A stretch of DNA of 64,000 nt from Erigeron canadensis (Eukaryota; Streptophyta; Magnoliopsida; Asterales; Asteraceae), in assembly GCF_010389155.1 (NCBI RefSeq), contig NC_057763.1, positions 46,048,645 to 46,112,644 of the forward strand, written 5' to 3'. The first letter of the stretch is position 1. The number at the start of each line of letters is the position of its first letter. Positions 33,026 to 44,884 of this stretch are shown here, piece by piece. The translations under genes were made by a program, and so were the position numbers. The notes beneath the pieces were generated by a model. It was not told the DNA's origin. It ran no database searches and saw only the letters and a list, made by a program, of their open reading frames with translations.

Positions 33026-33743
33026 CGAGATACGTTACCGGCCCGGGCGTTGCCCCCAGGAGACATTATATTTATTGTATTCTGTACTATGTAAAAATTA
33101 TTACATGCTATTAGAAATATTATATAGCTCAAAACCTGAGTTGATATTGATTTTTTAATGAGTAAGCAATTATAAATTAGAAAAAATCGACAGTATAACT
33201 TTATAACAAATTAATATATTATATAGATTCCAAAAGATAATAAGTATGAAAGTAGAATATTTAAAATAAAAAAACAAATTAATAATACAAACATAATTAA
33301 AGCTAATTTCCTACATCATTGAAAATAGAAAGTGAAACAAAAATAATTCATAATAATAAAACATCAACCAAAATAACATTGAAACTAATAAGTATTGCAA
33401 ACAAAATTTTCGGAGATGGTTAAGTGTATATATTCCAAACATACACCCTACTTTTATGTGTATATATACTATGTTATAGTTCACTTGTAATAAGATTAGA
33501 TAATCTTAAAAATGTTTGCAAACTTAAAAAATAATAATATGCAATTAAAATAAGTGATCTTTTTTAAACAAATTGGAAGCAATTTAAAAGATCAAAACAT
33601 AATTTGTAATTAAGAATATAAGATGGGTCTAAAGAAAATGAAATGGCCCATTAAGAAAATGAAAACGGGCCCAAAGAAATAAATTGGCCCGTTACTATTA
33701 TTTACACGTATTTCCGTACATTTCTTTTTAATATATATATTAA
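33026..33743 (-). mobile_element. Helitron-like insertion inside serpin exon 2
   Basis: Removing 33026-33743 joins serpin codons ..LYFKG and WCKPFN.. in frame, so this 718-bp block is an insertion without target-site duplication, as expected of Helitrons. On the minus strand its 3' end reads GCAACGCCCGGG, then CGGTAACGTATCTCG followed by T: a GC-rich hairpin and a CTAG-like terminus with one change. The opposite end is AT-rich (TTAATATATATATTAAAAAG on the minus strand), with TT in place of the usual TC. It has no coding capacity. Confidence 0.65.
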
Positions 33744-33842
33744 TATGGTGTAAGCCATTTAATGCATATTATACAAAAAAGGAAGACTTTTATCTCAATA
33801 GTGGAAAGAGGGTTTGAATCCTTTTTATGACTAGCTCAGAGG

Positions 33843-34589
33843 TAGAGTTGCACAAAAAAACCGGTTAACCGAACCGATTCGAAAGTTAACCTATAATCAT
33901 AACCGGTTAGTAACCGATACGGTACAAACCGATTATAGGTTAGGAAAAACCGCCGGTTAGTAATCGATTTGCACTTTCAAAACCAAAAACCAATTCCTAA
34001 TTGGTTAACCGATAATCGGTTTTTATTTTTAGTTTTAACCAGTTAATCGATTAATTATATATAATTGGGATTGTTTTCTATTTTATACTTACCACTCACC
34101 ACTTACTGGGTGATATATATATATATATATACATCGAGATATAAAAAGAAGAATGAAGTCACATACATCTGGAAAGAAAGAAAAAAACATCGGAGACCGG
34201 AGAAAGAAAACCCCCAGTCATATATATATATATACATTGATATATGTGGCGGCCATGAGGGGTAGATGATGATGAAGAGAAATGGTGTTATCAGTGGTGT
34301 TTGTGGGTAGATCCGGACGGAACAACTTGTTTTATGTTAGAAAAAAAAACCCCTTTTGGCTTATATATTATTGATAGTGGGCGGTAAAAAAATAACCTAT
34401 TAGGTTAACCGGTATCGGTTAACCGGTTATTATTAACTGAAACAGATTACACCGGTTATAGTTTTTTAAAACCCAAACCGGTTAATAACCGGTACCGGTT
34501 AACCGTAATCGTTTTTTTCTTTTAAAAATAACCGGAATCAGTTACTAAAAAAAATAACTGGAACCGGTTAACTGGTATTTGCACCTCTA
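33843..34589. mobile_element. hAT-type insertion inside serpin exon 2
   Basis: The 8-bp host sequence CTCAGAGG is duplicated exactly (33835-33842 and 34590-34597), the hAT signature. The termini TAGAGTTGCAC and the inverse of GTATTTGCACCTCTA form imperfect inverted repeats. The subterminal regions are packed with ACCGGTTAACCGGT-type motifs in both orientations. The 747-bp element has no transposase. Removing it with one copy of the duplication restores the serpin frame ..MTSSEVFNYG.. Confidence 0.9.
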
Positions 34590-35293
34590 CTCAGAGGTAT
34601 TCAACTATGGTTCTTTTGAAGGTTACAAGATCCTCCAAATTCCATATGAACATGAAGCAGGCCAACCGAACGGATTCTCCATGTATATGTTTCTCCCCCA
34701 TAGGAAGGATGGATTGACGAAACTTCTACAAGTTTTTCATTCTAATCCCGCTTTATTTCATACAAGATATTACCTTAGCCCACATACTATGGAAAAACTA
34801 TTGATACCCAAGTTTAAAATATCTCATAAATTTGATGCTGGAAGGGTTATGGAACATTTGGGATTGACATTGCCTTTCCAACCTACGAATGAGCTTAGCA
34901 GGATCGTGGAGCCAAGTGAACCTCTAGATGTTCTTTTTGTCTCAAAAATACTCCAGAAATCTTTTATTGAAATCGATGAGAAAGGAACAAAAGCTGCTGC
35001 CGCTTCTATCGCCACCATGGGGATGAGTTTTGGGTGTATAATGCATCCACCGTACCACCTCCACCTCCACCGGCAAGGTTTGTGGCAGACCAAGACCATC
35101 CGCTCATGTTCATGATAAGGGAAGACAGTTCTCTAGCTGTTTTCTTCATTGGTGTGGTACTCAATCCCCGTGCTTAATTAGCTAGCTAGCTAGGATCCAT
35201 CCATATGTTTAGACTTTCTGTCAGATCGACTTTTATGAATATTTTGTGTTTCCCTTGATTCGTACTTTCTTGAACAATATTTCGCTTACATGT

Positions 35294-35465
35294 ACGTTTA
35301 TGAATTGATCCTTTGTTATCTATTTGATGCGATTCTATAATAATTAGGATCTTGTGGCTTGAAATATATTTTATTCTTTACGTTTATGAATTGATCCTTT
35401 GTTATCTATTTGATACGATTCTAAAATAATTAGGATCTTGTGGCTTGGAATATATTTTATTCTTT
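35294..35465 (+). repeat. 86-bp tandem duplication
   Basis: Two consecutive copies, 35294-35379 and 35380-35465, starting acgtttatgaattgatcc and differing at a few positions. They lie just downstream of the serpin pseudogene. Confidence 0.85.
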
Positions 35466-37089
35466 TTTATACACTTGTTTTAAATTTGATGAGTTACTAT
35501 GTGTATGTAAAGTTTGTCCATAGATAAGAACAATCTATATATGGACAGAGGAAAAACCAGTTTGATCAACATTGTTTGGGTCAACCCAGTTTAACGGTCA
35601 TGCCTTACAAACCCAAAAAATTTGGTGCCACATGACTAGTTCCGGGTTAGCCTAGTTCAACCGGCATGATTGACCCAAATTTTGAACCATTGCAAAAAAA
35701 AAAAATGATTAAAAGCTAACATATAAGTAGTATCTTTTAAGACTATTATCTGTTACAAGAATAAGAAAGAGAAGTAGATCGAGTCTTAACTAGGACTTTG
35801 AAGGAGCGAAAGGCATATGGGATTAGATTATGTAGACTACTTACTTAGACTTGGTTTTTCTGTGACCTCCGTATTGGTTTTGGCCTTATGTAGAGGTAAG
35901 CCTAAACCGAGGGGGAGGTCATACTAGGCTGACCCCAAAATGCTTGTTTGTTGGAGGACATGACCAGTGAGAGAGGATTTAGAAGGCTAGGATTAATTTA
36001 GGGGTTTGAGAGTATATGTGAGGAATAGGATTTAGTCTAGCTAGGCGGCCTTAGTACGTTGTCCCATAGGGTGTTTAGCACCAATTATCTTTCTTGCATG
36101 GTTGGTTCCATTTTTATTTGCATGTATGCTTGGTTGTTTCCATATCCCTTGTTGGCTAGCGTATATGTATTGTCAAACCTGTGATAAAGTATGTTAGGTT
36201 GCATGTTTGCTACCCTCACCCCCCACACGCTAACAGACAGGTATTTCCTTCTTTGCTATCGGCAACCGTCATGTATGATAACTAAACCCTTTACACTTTT
36301 CTACTTTCACCTCTTTGTGGTCGGAAGCCTTTATGGAAGCAGTCTCTCTACCTTTGGGTAGAGGCAAGACTGTCTACAGCTCACCTTCTCATACCCAGTT
36401 TAGGGATTGGGTCTTTGTTGTAATTTTTTTAGAAATATGTAAGCTTTGAGATTGGTATTCTAGTACTAATTTGGGTCTAATAGGTAGATTATTGGCTATA
36501 AATACAAAGATCATGTATCAAGGTTATGTATCATGATTAATAATAAATTAACTTATCTTGTAGTTTTGAAAATCACCAAAATATGGTATCGGTTTCGATC
36601 CCATATAAGCCGGTATCCATAAGGACAGGGACGGCACCAAAAAATCACGCAAACTATAGGATTTTCGTATAACATCCCGGTCCTAATCACGAAACAACAA
36701 ACCGTAGATATCTGTACCGGTCCTATTTAAGATTCGGTGTCATGCAGAAGCGATCTCGTCATATACCATGTTAATAGGTTACATCATGTCACTAACTGAA
36801 AGAAAAAAAAAAGACCGTAACGAAGTAAAATGTTAATCATACTTTCCTATATAAAACAATTACTCGATTCAATTAGTTTTACTAATCCAAAACTCACTAT
36901 TTGAACACCTTCATGTACATTCATGACCAAAATAAAATTGTAGTAATTGAAAACAACATGTTAGTGTCACAAATAATATTTACAAAACCATAGTGTAACT
37001 TTCATCCCAATATCTCTTCAAAGATAAGAATCATAAAGAAAAAACACACCTTATCTATCAAAATCATCTTCTCCCCACCATCACCACCA
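35466..37089. other. Intergenic region upstream of the uS5c gene
   Basis: No gene was seen. The block at about 36338-36425 (cagtctctctacctttgggtag and following, ending gggtctttgttg) resembles a stretch at 10934-11000 and the 3' part of known plant SINEs. The last about 100 bases form the C-rich leader of the ribosomal-protein gene. Confidence 0.4.
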
Positions 37090-40087
37090 ATGGCAGCCTC
37101 TCTCACATCCTCTCTCTCCACCACCTTCTCCACCCTCTCTCTCCGCCGCTTCTCCACTAACCACCACCACCATCAACCCACCTCAATCTTCCTCCAAAAA
37201 CCCCACAATTTCCCTTCATTTAAAGCCCAAGCAACAGACCCTGAAACAATATACATGACTAGTGATGAAGACCCAGATGAGACTTACACTTTTGACCCAC
37301 CTGAAAAGCCTGAAGATTTTCAACCACCAAAGTCTTTTGATGAAGATGCCATGGAATCTGAAGATGAAATTGCTGCTGCTTATGAAGAACTTTATGGACC
37401 TGCTTACAGTGGGGTTTCTGTTTTGGGAAATGATGTTTATGTTATGGATTCTAAAGTTAAAAAAACAAGTTCTTTTGGGAAAATTAAAAAAGATAAAATC
37501 AGAGATGGGTTTGAAGAAAGAGTTGTCCAGGTTTGTTTGTTTTTTTGCCCAAATTTTGGGTTTTTTAAATTATAATTGTTACCTTTTTTCATGTCAAATT
37601 AGTGATTTTTAGTTTCATTGTTTGATATGAAGTTGATGTTTGAGTTTATATAATGGGGTTTGGGCGGGCTATATATGTTAGAGGTAATGCCAATGGCTTA
37701 ATGCTGGTTTAGTGTTTGCTACTAATTTTTTTGATAATTTTGCATTTTGAGTTACTTGGTTTGACCTAGAATGTCAAAGGGTATACGGTATTTGAGTAGT
37801 TGATTTTGCAAATGCCTGACTATTGCTGACATTTTTTTTATTTTTTATCTTATAGTTTTTTCAAGATTTTCATTTCTGTAGTGCTAGCATGAAATTGAAT
37901 GAAATTGAGTCATGCTAGTGATTGTTGAGTTTCAGAGAAAAACGAAAACTTTTATGATAAAAAAAATTAGTGTAAGTTGGCTTTGTTTCATAGGAAAGAA
38001 AAACCGCCACCGATGTGGCCTAGTGGTCAGGCAATCTGATGTCCTCACAAGAGGTCTCAGTTTGAACATCCCTAATTAACATCTGGAGATACCACAGAAA
38101 GGTTTAGGAATGACCGCAGGAATACTCAGGGTAGGCAGTGTGCATCTGAATTACGAATAATAAATTTGCTCTCCCATAGGAAATTCTAAAACACGGAAAT
38201 TCTAATTTGTTTACCGTCTCATAGGAAAGAAACAATGCTGCATAAAGTTACATATCCCAGGTCACTGCTTTAAAGTAATCCTTTAAAACTAGAATTATGA
38301 CTGCAATTGTCTGAATTTATATATATACATTTTGGATATCGATAAAAGAAAAGAACAATTTGTACAGAAGTTTGAAACCGGATATTTGTAATTTTGTATA
38401 TCTGCATATCATATATGTATGCAGAAAAATGTGGAAGTAACAAATTTGGAAACTGGATCATTTCATCAATTATGTATTCAGTTATCTTAAACATGCCCTT
38501 GGCTCTTTTGGACTGTTTTTAGTCCTGAACATGGGTATAAAGTTAATCTTCCATGTAATATGGAATTATAGAGAGTGATCAGTGAACAATCAGAAAGCTT
38601 CATATATACACCAGTAAGTTTAATCTGCGGAAAGAATTATTTTGGATTGATTAAACGGCTGCAAAACTGCAGGTGAGGAGAGTGACGAAAGTGGTAAAAG
38701 GTGGGAAGCAATTGCACTTTAGGGCAGTTGTGGTAGTGGGTGATAAGAAAGGGAATGTTGGTGTGGGAGTTGGGAAGGCGAAAGAAGTTGTTGCCGCCGT
38801 TCAGAAATCAGCTACTAATGCTCGAAGGAATATAATCACGGTTCCAATGACCAAGTACTCGACCTTTCCTCACAGGTAATATGGCTCCTGTATTCTTTTC
38901 TTTATTTATTTTAGTGCTCCATAAGTTCTCAAGTCCGTGAATTGTTTAATTACTTAACCATACACTACAGAAAGCCTGTTACATGTGCTATGGATGATTT
39001 GGCACTTTGTGTTTCTTATCGGCACTTTGTGTTTCTTATCGACCCTTTTCTCCAATTTTAAGTCAATTTTTTTTAACAGCAATTTTTAAAATTGATTTAT
39101 GGTTTCGTTGTCAAAGGTCATGCAGTATCTTAGTCTAATTTGCTTGGAGCAGATGTATGCTTACCAAATTTTCGGGCTGTAAGAATCGAGTCCCACGCTT
39201 ATCACTTGCATGATGAATTTAAGAAGTTGTGTCAATAGGCAGGTTTTACAATAAAGAATCATATATGAAACAACTGTTGAGGTGATAAGTTAGTCAGGTC
39301 AGGGAGGTTGGCCAGTAATGGGTCAACATGAGTTTGGGCCTTGACTGGTAAATTTCAGTGCAGTTCGTAACATATTGGGTTGACCCACCAACACTGTTTT
39401 AACTGTTATAGCTAATCAACGTAACAAGTTGATCAATCTTACCATGGCCCTTTTACCCAAAAAACCTACAAGTTTGGTCACACGAATTCTGTACTAAAAT
39501 CATCATCTGGTTGTGATTTAGAAGAATCGAGTCAGAAAGTTGAATACACTTTGGTGGGTTTTGACCATGCTTACTTTTTAGTTGTATATATTAAACCATC
39601 GACCTGGATAAATAAATACCAAAATAATACCTATCTATGTAAATGAGTCGAAATTTCCTCCTGCGGAATTTTCAGGATTTTTTCATACATGTGTCTGGAA
39701 AACACATATATATCACATACGTAACAAAATACGTATCCTTAAATATATATGTAGATACATATATATGTTCTGAATATCAAGCTCACATACAACAAATTTA
39801 TTAGTAGATCTGGCTAATTGATACTCTGGACTGACAGGGCTGATGGAGACTATGGTGCAGCTAAGGTTATGCTCAGGCCAGCATCCCCAGGTACCGGAGT
39901 TATTGCAGGAGGTGCGGTTAGAATCGTATTAGAAATGGCAGGTGTTGAAAACGCATTGGGGAAACAACTCGGTAGTAACAACGCCCTCAACAATGCTAGA
40001 GCAACTGTCGTGGCAGTCCAGCAAATGAGACAGTTTAGTGAAGTTGCTCGTGACCGTGGCATCCCAATGGAAGAACTCTGGAAATGA
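37090..40087 (+). CDS. RPS5: Plastid ribosomal protein uS5 (small subunit protein S5), nuclear-encoded
   Basis: Exons are 37090-37530, 38673-38875 and 39838-40087, giving 297 residues. Junctions are CCAG|GTTTGT, CTGCAG|GTGAGG, CACAG|GTAATA and TGACAG|GGCTG, with consistent phases (0, then 2). The N terminus [20 protein letters not shown] is a transit peptide of about 45 residues. An acidic plastid-specific segment follows ([30 protein letters not shown]). The S5 N-terminal RNA-binding domain starts around residue 143 ([18 protein letters not shown]) with [13 protein letters not shown], and the S5 C-terminal domain contains [19 protein letters not shown] and [10 protein letters not shown]5 sits at the mRNA entry side of the 30S subunit and affects decoding accuracy. 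Length is close to the Arabidopsis plastid S5 precursor. Intron 1 (1,142 bp) carries a SINE and intron 2 is 962 bp. The gene looks fully functional. Confidence 0.95.
37998..38174 (+). mobile_element. tRNA-derived SINE in intron 1 of the uS5c gene
   Basis: An A-box-like TGGCCTAGTGG (38016-38026) and a B-box-like GGTCTCAGTTTGAACATCC (38053-38071) have the spacing of an RNA polymerase III promoter. A cataggaaa repeat flanks the block (37989-37997 and 38175-38183), a plausible target-site duplication. The 3' part lacks a long A tail. Confidence 0.65.
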
Positions 40088-40900
40088 TCAAATTGTAGAC
40101 GCATGAGCAAACTGCATGTATTCTTTTGTGTCAATGTTATTCTTTAAGTTTGGTTCTTTTCTTGAACTAGATCACAATGGAAGTTATCTAGTTGTTTTCA
40201 AGTGTCCATAGCTTCTCTAGGAAATTGCAAGGTTAGAGATATGATGTTACCGAAGGAATTTTGGATCAATCGAATCAAGCTTGCTGATATATTTTGACTA
40301 TTATAATGCTGAATTTGTCATGCTAGAACACACAAGTGGTATGCAACTACACCAACCTGTCTGAACCCAATTTGAGTTCAGTATGGTTTAATTTGGCACG
40401 GGAGTTGTTTGCACAGTGGGGACGAGTGGTTAACAATTGTAATAGAAATCAACTAAGAACATTGTCGGTTTGTAGCTAACGGGTATATTAGACAACTCCT
40501 GTTTTTTGAAAGACAACTAAATGATTCCACACGATTCTTCACATATTCATAAAATGCCCACCATTAGCCTATAACCATAGGGTGGGTATAGGTTGATGGA
40601 TTGTCATACATATATATAAGTATAAATCACATGAGCCAAACATTTAGAGTAAAGTACATCTACTAATCCTGACTTCGCGTATCAAATCGAATCGGATGTT
40701 ATCACTTTTTATGTTCGTCATATTTTTCCTTTTTTAATACTCAAAAATGTAATATTCTTTTATAGACACAAGAATGTTCAAATTTCACAAGTCTCTCCAC
40801 ATCGCATATCATATCCAATTGGATGTCGTGTCTACAGAAAACTTGTCTGAGTACAAAAAAAAAAAAGAGAAAGAAATATAACAAACAAACGTAAAAAGAA
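40088..40900. other. 3' flank of uS5c and intergenic DNA
   Basis: Contains the presumed 3' untranslated region (to about 40300) and AT-rich spacer. No gene was seen. Confidence 0.4.
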
Positions 40901-40924
40901 GGAATAGATATGAGAAGACGCTAC

Positions 40925-41100
40925 TCAGGATTGCTTTGCTTGGATGTTCCGGAAAAGCCTCACCTTGTTGAATCTCCCAATCGCAATAATGACGAACAAT
41001 AGAATGTTGCAACACGTTCGATCTAGCAGCCAATACGGGTTGACTTAGCATGGTTACATTATAAGCATAGAAAAAAAAAATTTGCAATGGTGAATGGTTA
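40925..41100 (-). pseudogene. Fragment of a LUFS-family gene (central exon)
   Basis: Minus-strand frame with YAYNVTMLSQPVLAARSNVL, then SIVRHYCDWEIQQGEAFPEH. This matches the central exon of the better preserved gene at 50704-50975 (YNYNVIIVSPTSLAVEQHNV, VRHYVSLDVRQSRAF). Neighbouring exons were not found. It lies head to head with a second fragment on the plus strand. A remnant, origin by duplication. Confidence 0.6.
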
Positions 41101-41139
41101 TGGTTTATAGACACGAGATTAATAAATGATCTTTTTGGT

Positions 41140-41395
41140 ATTTGCTAATAACAAAACGGTCACTTATTCATCAAGTGTCTACTCACCAATGCACAAAGTT
41201 CCATCCTGCCCAAAGGATCATGTAACCATTGTAAGTCACACCTTATTGGTTGTCAAATGGAATGTTGTGCAGCATAATGTCGTTTCACATCATGTGATTT
41301 CGGATGTTCAACAAGGTGAGGATTTACCACAACATTCAAGCAACAATCCTGATTTTGAGATATATAAAAGTAGGAGTGGTGTTCAAAGCAAATGA
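41140..41395 (+). pseudogene. Fragment of a LUFS-family gene (central exon), opposite strand
   Basis: Plus-strand frame with VFANNKTVTYSSSVYSPMHK, then VTIVSHTLLVVKWNVVQHNV and HVISDVQQGEDLPQHSSNN. It aligns with the same central exon as its neighbour at 40925 and the gene at 50362-51548. No first or last exon was recognised nearby. A partial copy. Confidence 0.6.
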
Positions 41396-41933
41396 ATTGA
41401 GAGATTTATAGGGGATAAAAGAACATTCAATGATAAAATAAAAAATAAAAAAAATACACATGTTACTCAAAAAAAATCCCATTACAAAAAAAAAATCCCA
41501 TTACAAATATGCACATTCAATGCTTATTTGTTATTTTAAAATTTGAAACTAACATTACATATTATTATGAATTTATTATCTGAATACAAAACTGCATTTA
41601 TTTGGTTTGACAAACTTTGGATTTTAAATTATTCCAGATTTAATCTTGTAAACACACTTTAATATAGTTAGATTAAAACTAGGCGTGAGCATAATAGATG
41701 TTAGCCATTTATCCGCTGTCGTTCAAAAAAAATATTTATTATGACCAAATCTTAATCTTAATGTTCATCTTATCTTATCTTTATACTATAAGATAGACCA
41801 CATATTCTATTTAAAATATGTCATAAACAACCTGCATATTTAACATGAGACTAAATCTAGTACATATAGTTTGAACAAATTAAGGTTTTGGACATTTGAT
41901 AAAATGTCCAAATCATATAACATGGTATACGTA

Positions 41934-42209
41934 TTAACCCGCATCAGATGCCATATCTCTGACACTCCATCTATTATTTTTGCTAAACATTTCATCTTGT
42001 GTCCAAACCTGTTTTGCAAATGGACAATCAAAAAACAAGTGACAGAGTGTTTTATCTTCCACTCCATCACCAAATCGCCATGTCAATACGTAGCGAAGAA
42101 CCTGGGAAGCAATACTCGCATTGTCCCGATAAGATCCAAACAATCGATAACACCTGATATAAGACAAGGTCTCATGATACAACACCTCCACCAAATATGA
42201 TCCAGACAT
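41934..42209 (-). mobile_element. LINE-type retrotransposon remnant (zinc-binding domain at the RT C terminus)
   Basis: The minus-strand frame contains DKTLCHLFFDCPFAKQVWTQ, the C-x-HLFFxCxxAxxVW motif found after the reverse transcriptase in plant non-LTR elements (zf-RVT type). No reverse transcriptase or endonuclease was found nearby, so it is a 5'-truncated or decayed piece. Confidence 0.65.
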
Positions 42210-44329
42210 TCGGATTATTATTTTATTTGTCCAATTAACTAAAATATGGTTTTATGTTCTTTGTCATTTAAAACTTGTTAATCAATCTTTTGTATATACC
42301 ATTCACCCTTCTATGTAATGCTAACAGTTTTGTTTACAACTTGAACATCAGAATTATCAATTTTATAATAACTCAAAACAGACAGTCAGCTATTACTAAT
42401 AACTAGTCGTACATAATTAGACCCAAAAATAAGATAGTCCGATGTGGAAAAATACGTAGGTATTCTTCTTTCAAAGTTAATAAGAGCTAGAAGCCAATTT
42501 AAAACGACCCGCCACACGCATATGTTAATTTAAACCTATGTTTTACACCATTATATTATAAGGTTAAAACGAAACTAATACAAATATCGATTTTTAACTT
42601 TTTTGTAAGGCAATTGAGAAAGTTGTGTGCATTTGACCCGTTTCCTTTTTAGCTTACAGAATGTATTGCAGCTGAGAAAAAAACATACCTAAAACCACCA
42701 CCCAAAAGGAAATGGATCGAAATACAACCTCTAACCATACGCAATAAAACATTAGTAGCCCTTAAAAAATCATGAACGTTAGGTCTAACCCGTAATGCAA
42801 ATAAACTCACTTGTTAAAAAAAAAAGAAAAAAAAAAAAACCTTCTCTGAGGATGCCACGCATGATGGAATTACTAGTGCAAATTATTCTCTTCAAAGCAC
42901 ATCACTTCCTGTTCAACAATATTCTGTTACTTTTCAGCTCGAGTAAACCAACCCTTTTACCTAAAGTCAGAACAATCTTCTTATGGTCTTGACTGTTATA
43001 GACAATACAAAAAATATAAATCAAAATAATAATAAATAAAAATTAGAGAAAGATGGAGAAAAATACCCATTAACTCCATTGCACATTTCTTTCTCATTAG
43101 CAATGTTACAGATATAACAACTCTTGAGTCTTGCTGACACGACATAGAATGTAAGAATACCTCCTTAAAAAGATAAAAAAAATAAGTGGGATCAAATACC
43201 CACTACATATACGTTAATAGGTATGGGATCAAATAGCAGCTATATATAAGTCTACATATAAGTTTGAACTATGTTTAAATTTTCGAACAACCATCAATAA
43301 TTTTACTGTTGTAAATCTAGTTGAAACTCACGTGTTATACAAGTTGATAAGTTTTGCCGTGTGAGGATCAAACATGGAAGAATACTACCAACAACCCAAC
43401 ATCGCAGAAAGCAATGAAGATTGAAAAGAATCAAATCAGCCTCTAGTCCAATGGATTTGAGCGCTACCTATGACTGATCAAATGGGTAGTAGATAACCTC
43501 AACATTTCATTCCCATGTTTTAGGTAGTTTGAATTCTTAACTTCAATAAACAATAATGTTATTTTTGTTTGCGTCTCTTTCATCAGATACAGTAATACAT
43601 AAAAGTAATTTTGTAGTCAGTTTGTCATTACACCCAACGAAAGATAAATAGACAGCCCTTATTCCAAGTGCTGAAATCTGACTGCATATATATATATATA
43701 CACCAAATATACAAGTTCATACAAATGCCTCATATAGTTCACATTGACTTAATCATAAATTATTTGGGAACTGAATTCAATGTTGAAATTTCCTTTCAGT
43801 AAAGTTAGCATATAATTTGGTAAAACATGCTACAAATGAAAGAAAAAAGAACTGTATAGCATTTGGATTAGTCCATTAACAATCATGTATTCAATTAAAG
43901 TTAACAAAAATCACTAAACGCTTAACTTCATTATCCTCCTTAATGTGCACCTATGATTGTCTAAAGACCATTAAATGTCCCATTAGTTACATAAGCCGCC
44001 TAATCCAGAATTAGATGGAAACGGTCACTTAAATCCCTATCTAGGACTACAGCCTACTAAGTGGAAGGTATTGTGATGAAACACATTTGAAGGATGGCTA
44101 ATTATAAACTTTTTGCTAAAATTTTTTGGTGAAAATCAGATCAGTAAGAATATCCAAAAAAAAATTGATATGGGCAAAATACATCATACAAGTCCAATCA
44201 CTAAGCTAAAGATAAAAAAGAAAAGTCAAAAGAGAGCCATATGCAACACATATCACAAATTCACTCACAACGCTAATTCCAGAAAAATAGAAGTTGTGGT
44301 TGTTCTGCTAACTTAAAACATATAAATTT
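42210..44329. other. Intergenic region
   Basis: About 2.1 kb. A frame near 42838-42940 reads EDATHDGITSANYSLQSTS, which looks slightly protein-like but was not recognised. A (TA)n tract lies at 43686-43700. No complete gene was seen. Confidence 0.35.
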
Positions 44330-44612
44330 GGGATTAGAACTTCAAAATGTAAACAGCTTTACATGAATTGTCATAGTGTGTATCGAACTTTAATCATATG
44401 CATTGTATGTAATGAACTTTCAAATCCTGTGCATTGTATGTATTTGACCAATCAAAAACTTACAAGTGGCAGCTTATATGATTTCCACATATAATCGGAT
44501 ACATACAATGCACAAGATTTGAAAGTTTGTTACAAACAATGCACAGGATTGAAGTTCCATATATACTATGACAATTCATATAAAGTTGTTTGCATTCTAA
44601 AGTACTAATCCC
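44330..44612. mobile_element. Mutator-type foldback MITE
   Basis: The ends gggattagaacttcaaaatg and cattctaaagtactaatccc are inverted, with pairing along most of the 283 bp. A perfect 9-bp duplication tataaattt flanks it (44321-44329 and 44613-44621). Same general type as 28572-28856 but a different sequence family. Confidence 0.85.
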
Positions 44613-44817
44613 TATAAATTTTAGCTACAATTATTTGGATTTTGAAATACCAAGTGAGTTCTAGAATTTGCAATGAGTGTTTTTGTTTATAAGGTTTCAA
44701 TCGGGCCAATAACTTTTAGGGTAACGCTGGTACCTGTTCTAAGAATGCTAAAAATTAATAATGTATGATAAATTTGATGATGGTGAACGCTTCACCATTG
44801 TTAGATGTAGCATACGT

Positions 44818-44884
44818 TCCTAAACTATGACATTTCCAAAACTTGCACCCATTCATCCCTATAAATCCATCAGGCAGATGAATC
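44818..44884 (-). pseudogene. Fragment of a LUFS-family gene (LPDGF exon)
   Basis: The minus-strand frame IHLPDGFIGMNGCKFWKCHS aligns with the second LUFS exon at 51072-51184 (LNLPDGFLSNLWGEFWDSHT). An acceptor-like TTATTAG precedes it. The conserved Trp-Phe-Trp pattern is partly lost and the phase differs by one base, so it is decayed. Confidence 0.55.

Larger units (their letters stand above)
29707..35177 (+). pseudogene. Serpin pseudogene, broken by indels and transposon insertions
   Basis: Fragments in order form one plant serpin (serine-protease inhibitor). Exon 1, 29707-30082, reads LLEDARNRFQNGNFVCSPFS, a frameshift near 29920-29935, then DIGLANGIWVDKKHR and IVDFKNK before donor GTACAT. 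Exon 2 begins at about 32893 with THQSAEAINSWVNQKTRGLI and LVNVLYFKG, and is cut at 33025 by a Helitron-like insertion. It resumes at 33744 (WCKPFNAYYTKKEDFYLNSG), has an in-frame TGA, reads LFMTSSE, and is cut again at 33842 by an hAT-type element. It continues from 34598 (VFNYGSFEGYKILQIPYEH, later LLIPKFKISHKFDAG and KSFIEIDEKGTKAAAAS), shifts frame near the reactive-centre loop, and ends with PLMFMIRED, then VVLNPRA and a stop at 35175-35177. A whole serpin is thus present in order but cannot be translated. The hinge region EKGTKAAAAS is still recognisable. A start upstream of 29707 is possible. Confidence 0.85.

Noticed and set aside
34065..34265. 66-codon frame inside the hAT-type insertion
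   Set aside because: It is built from TATA-repeat codons and lies between ACCGGTTAACC repeats. There is no transposase similarity.
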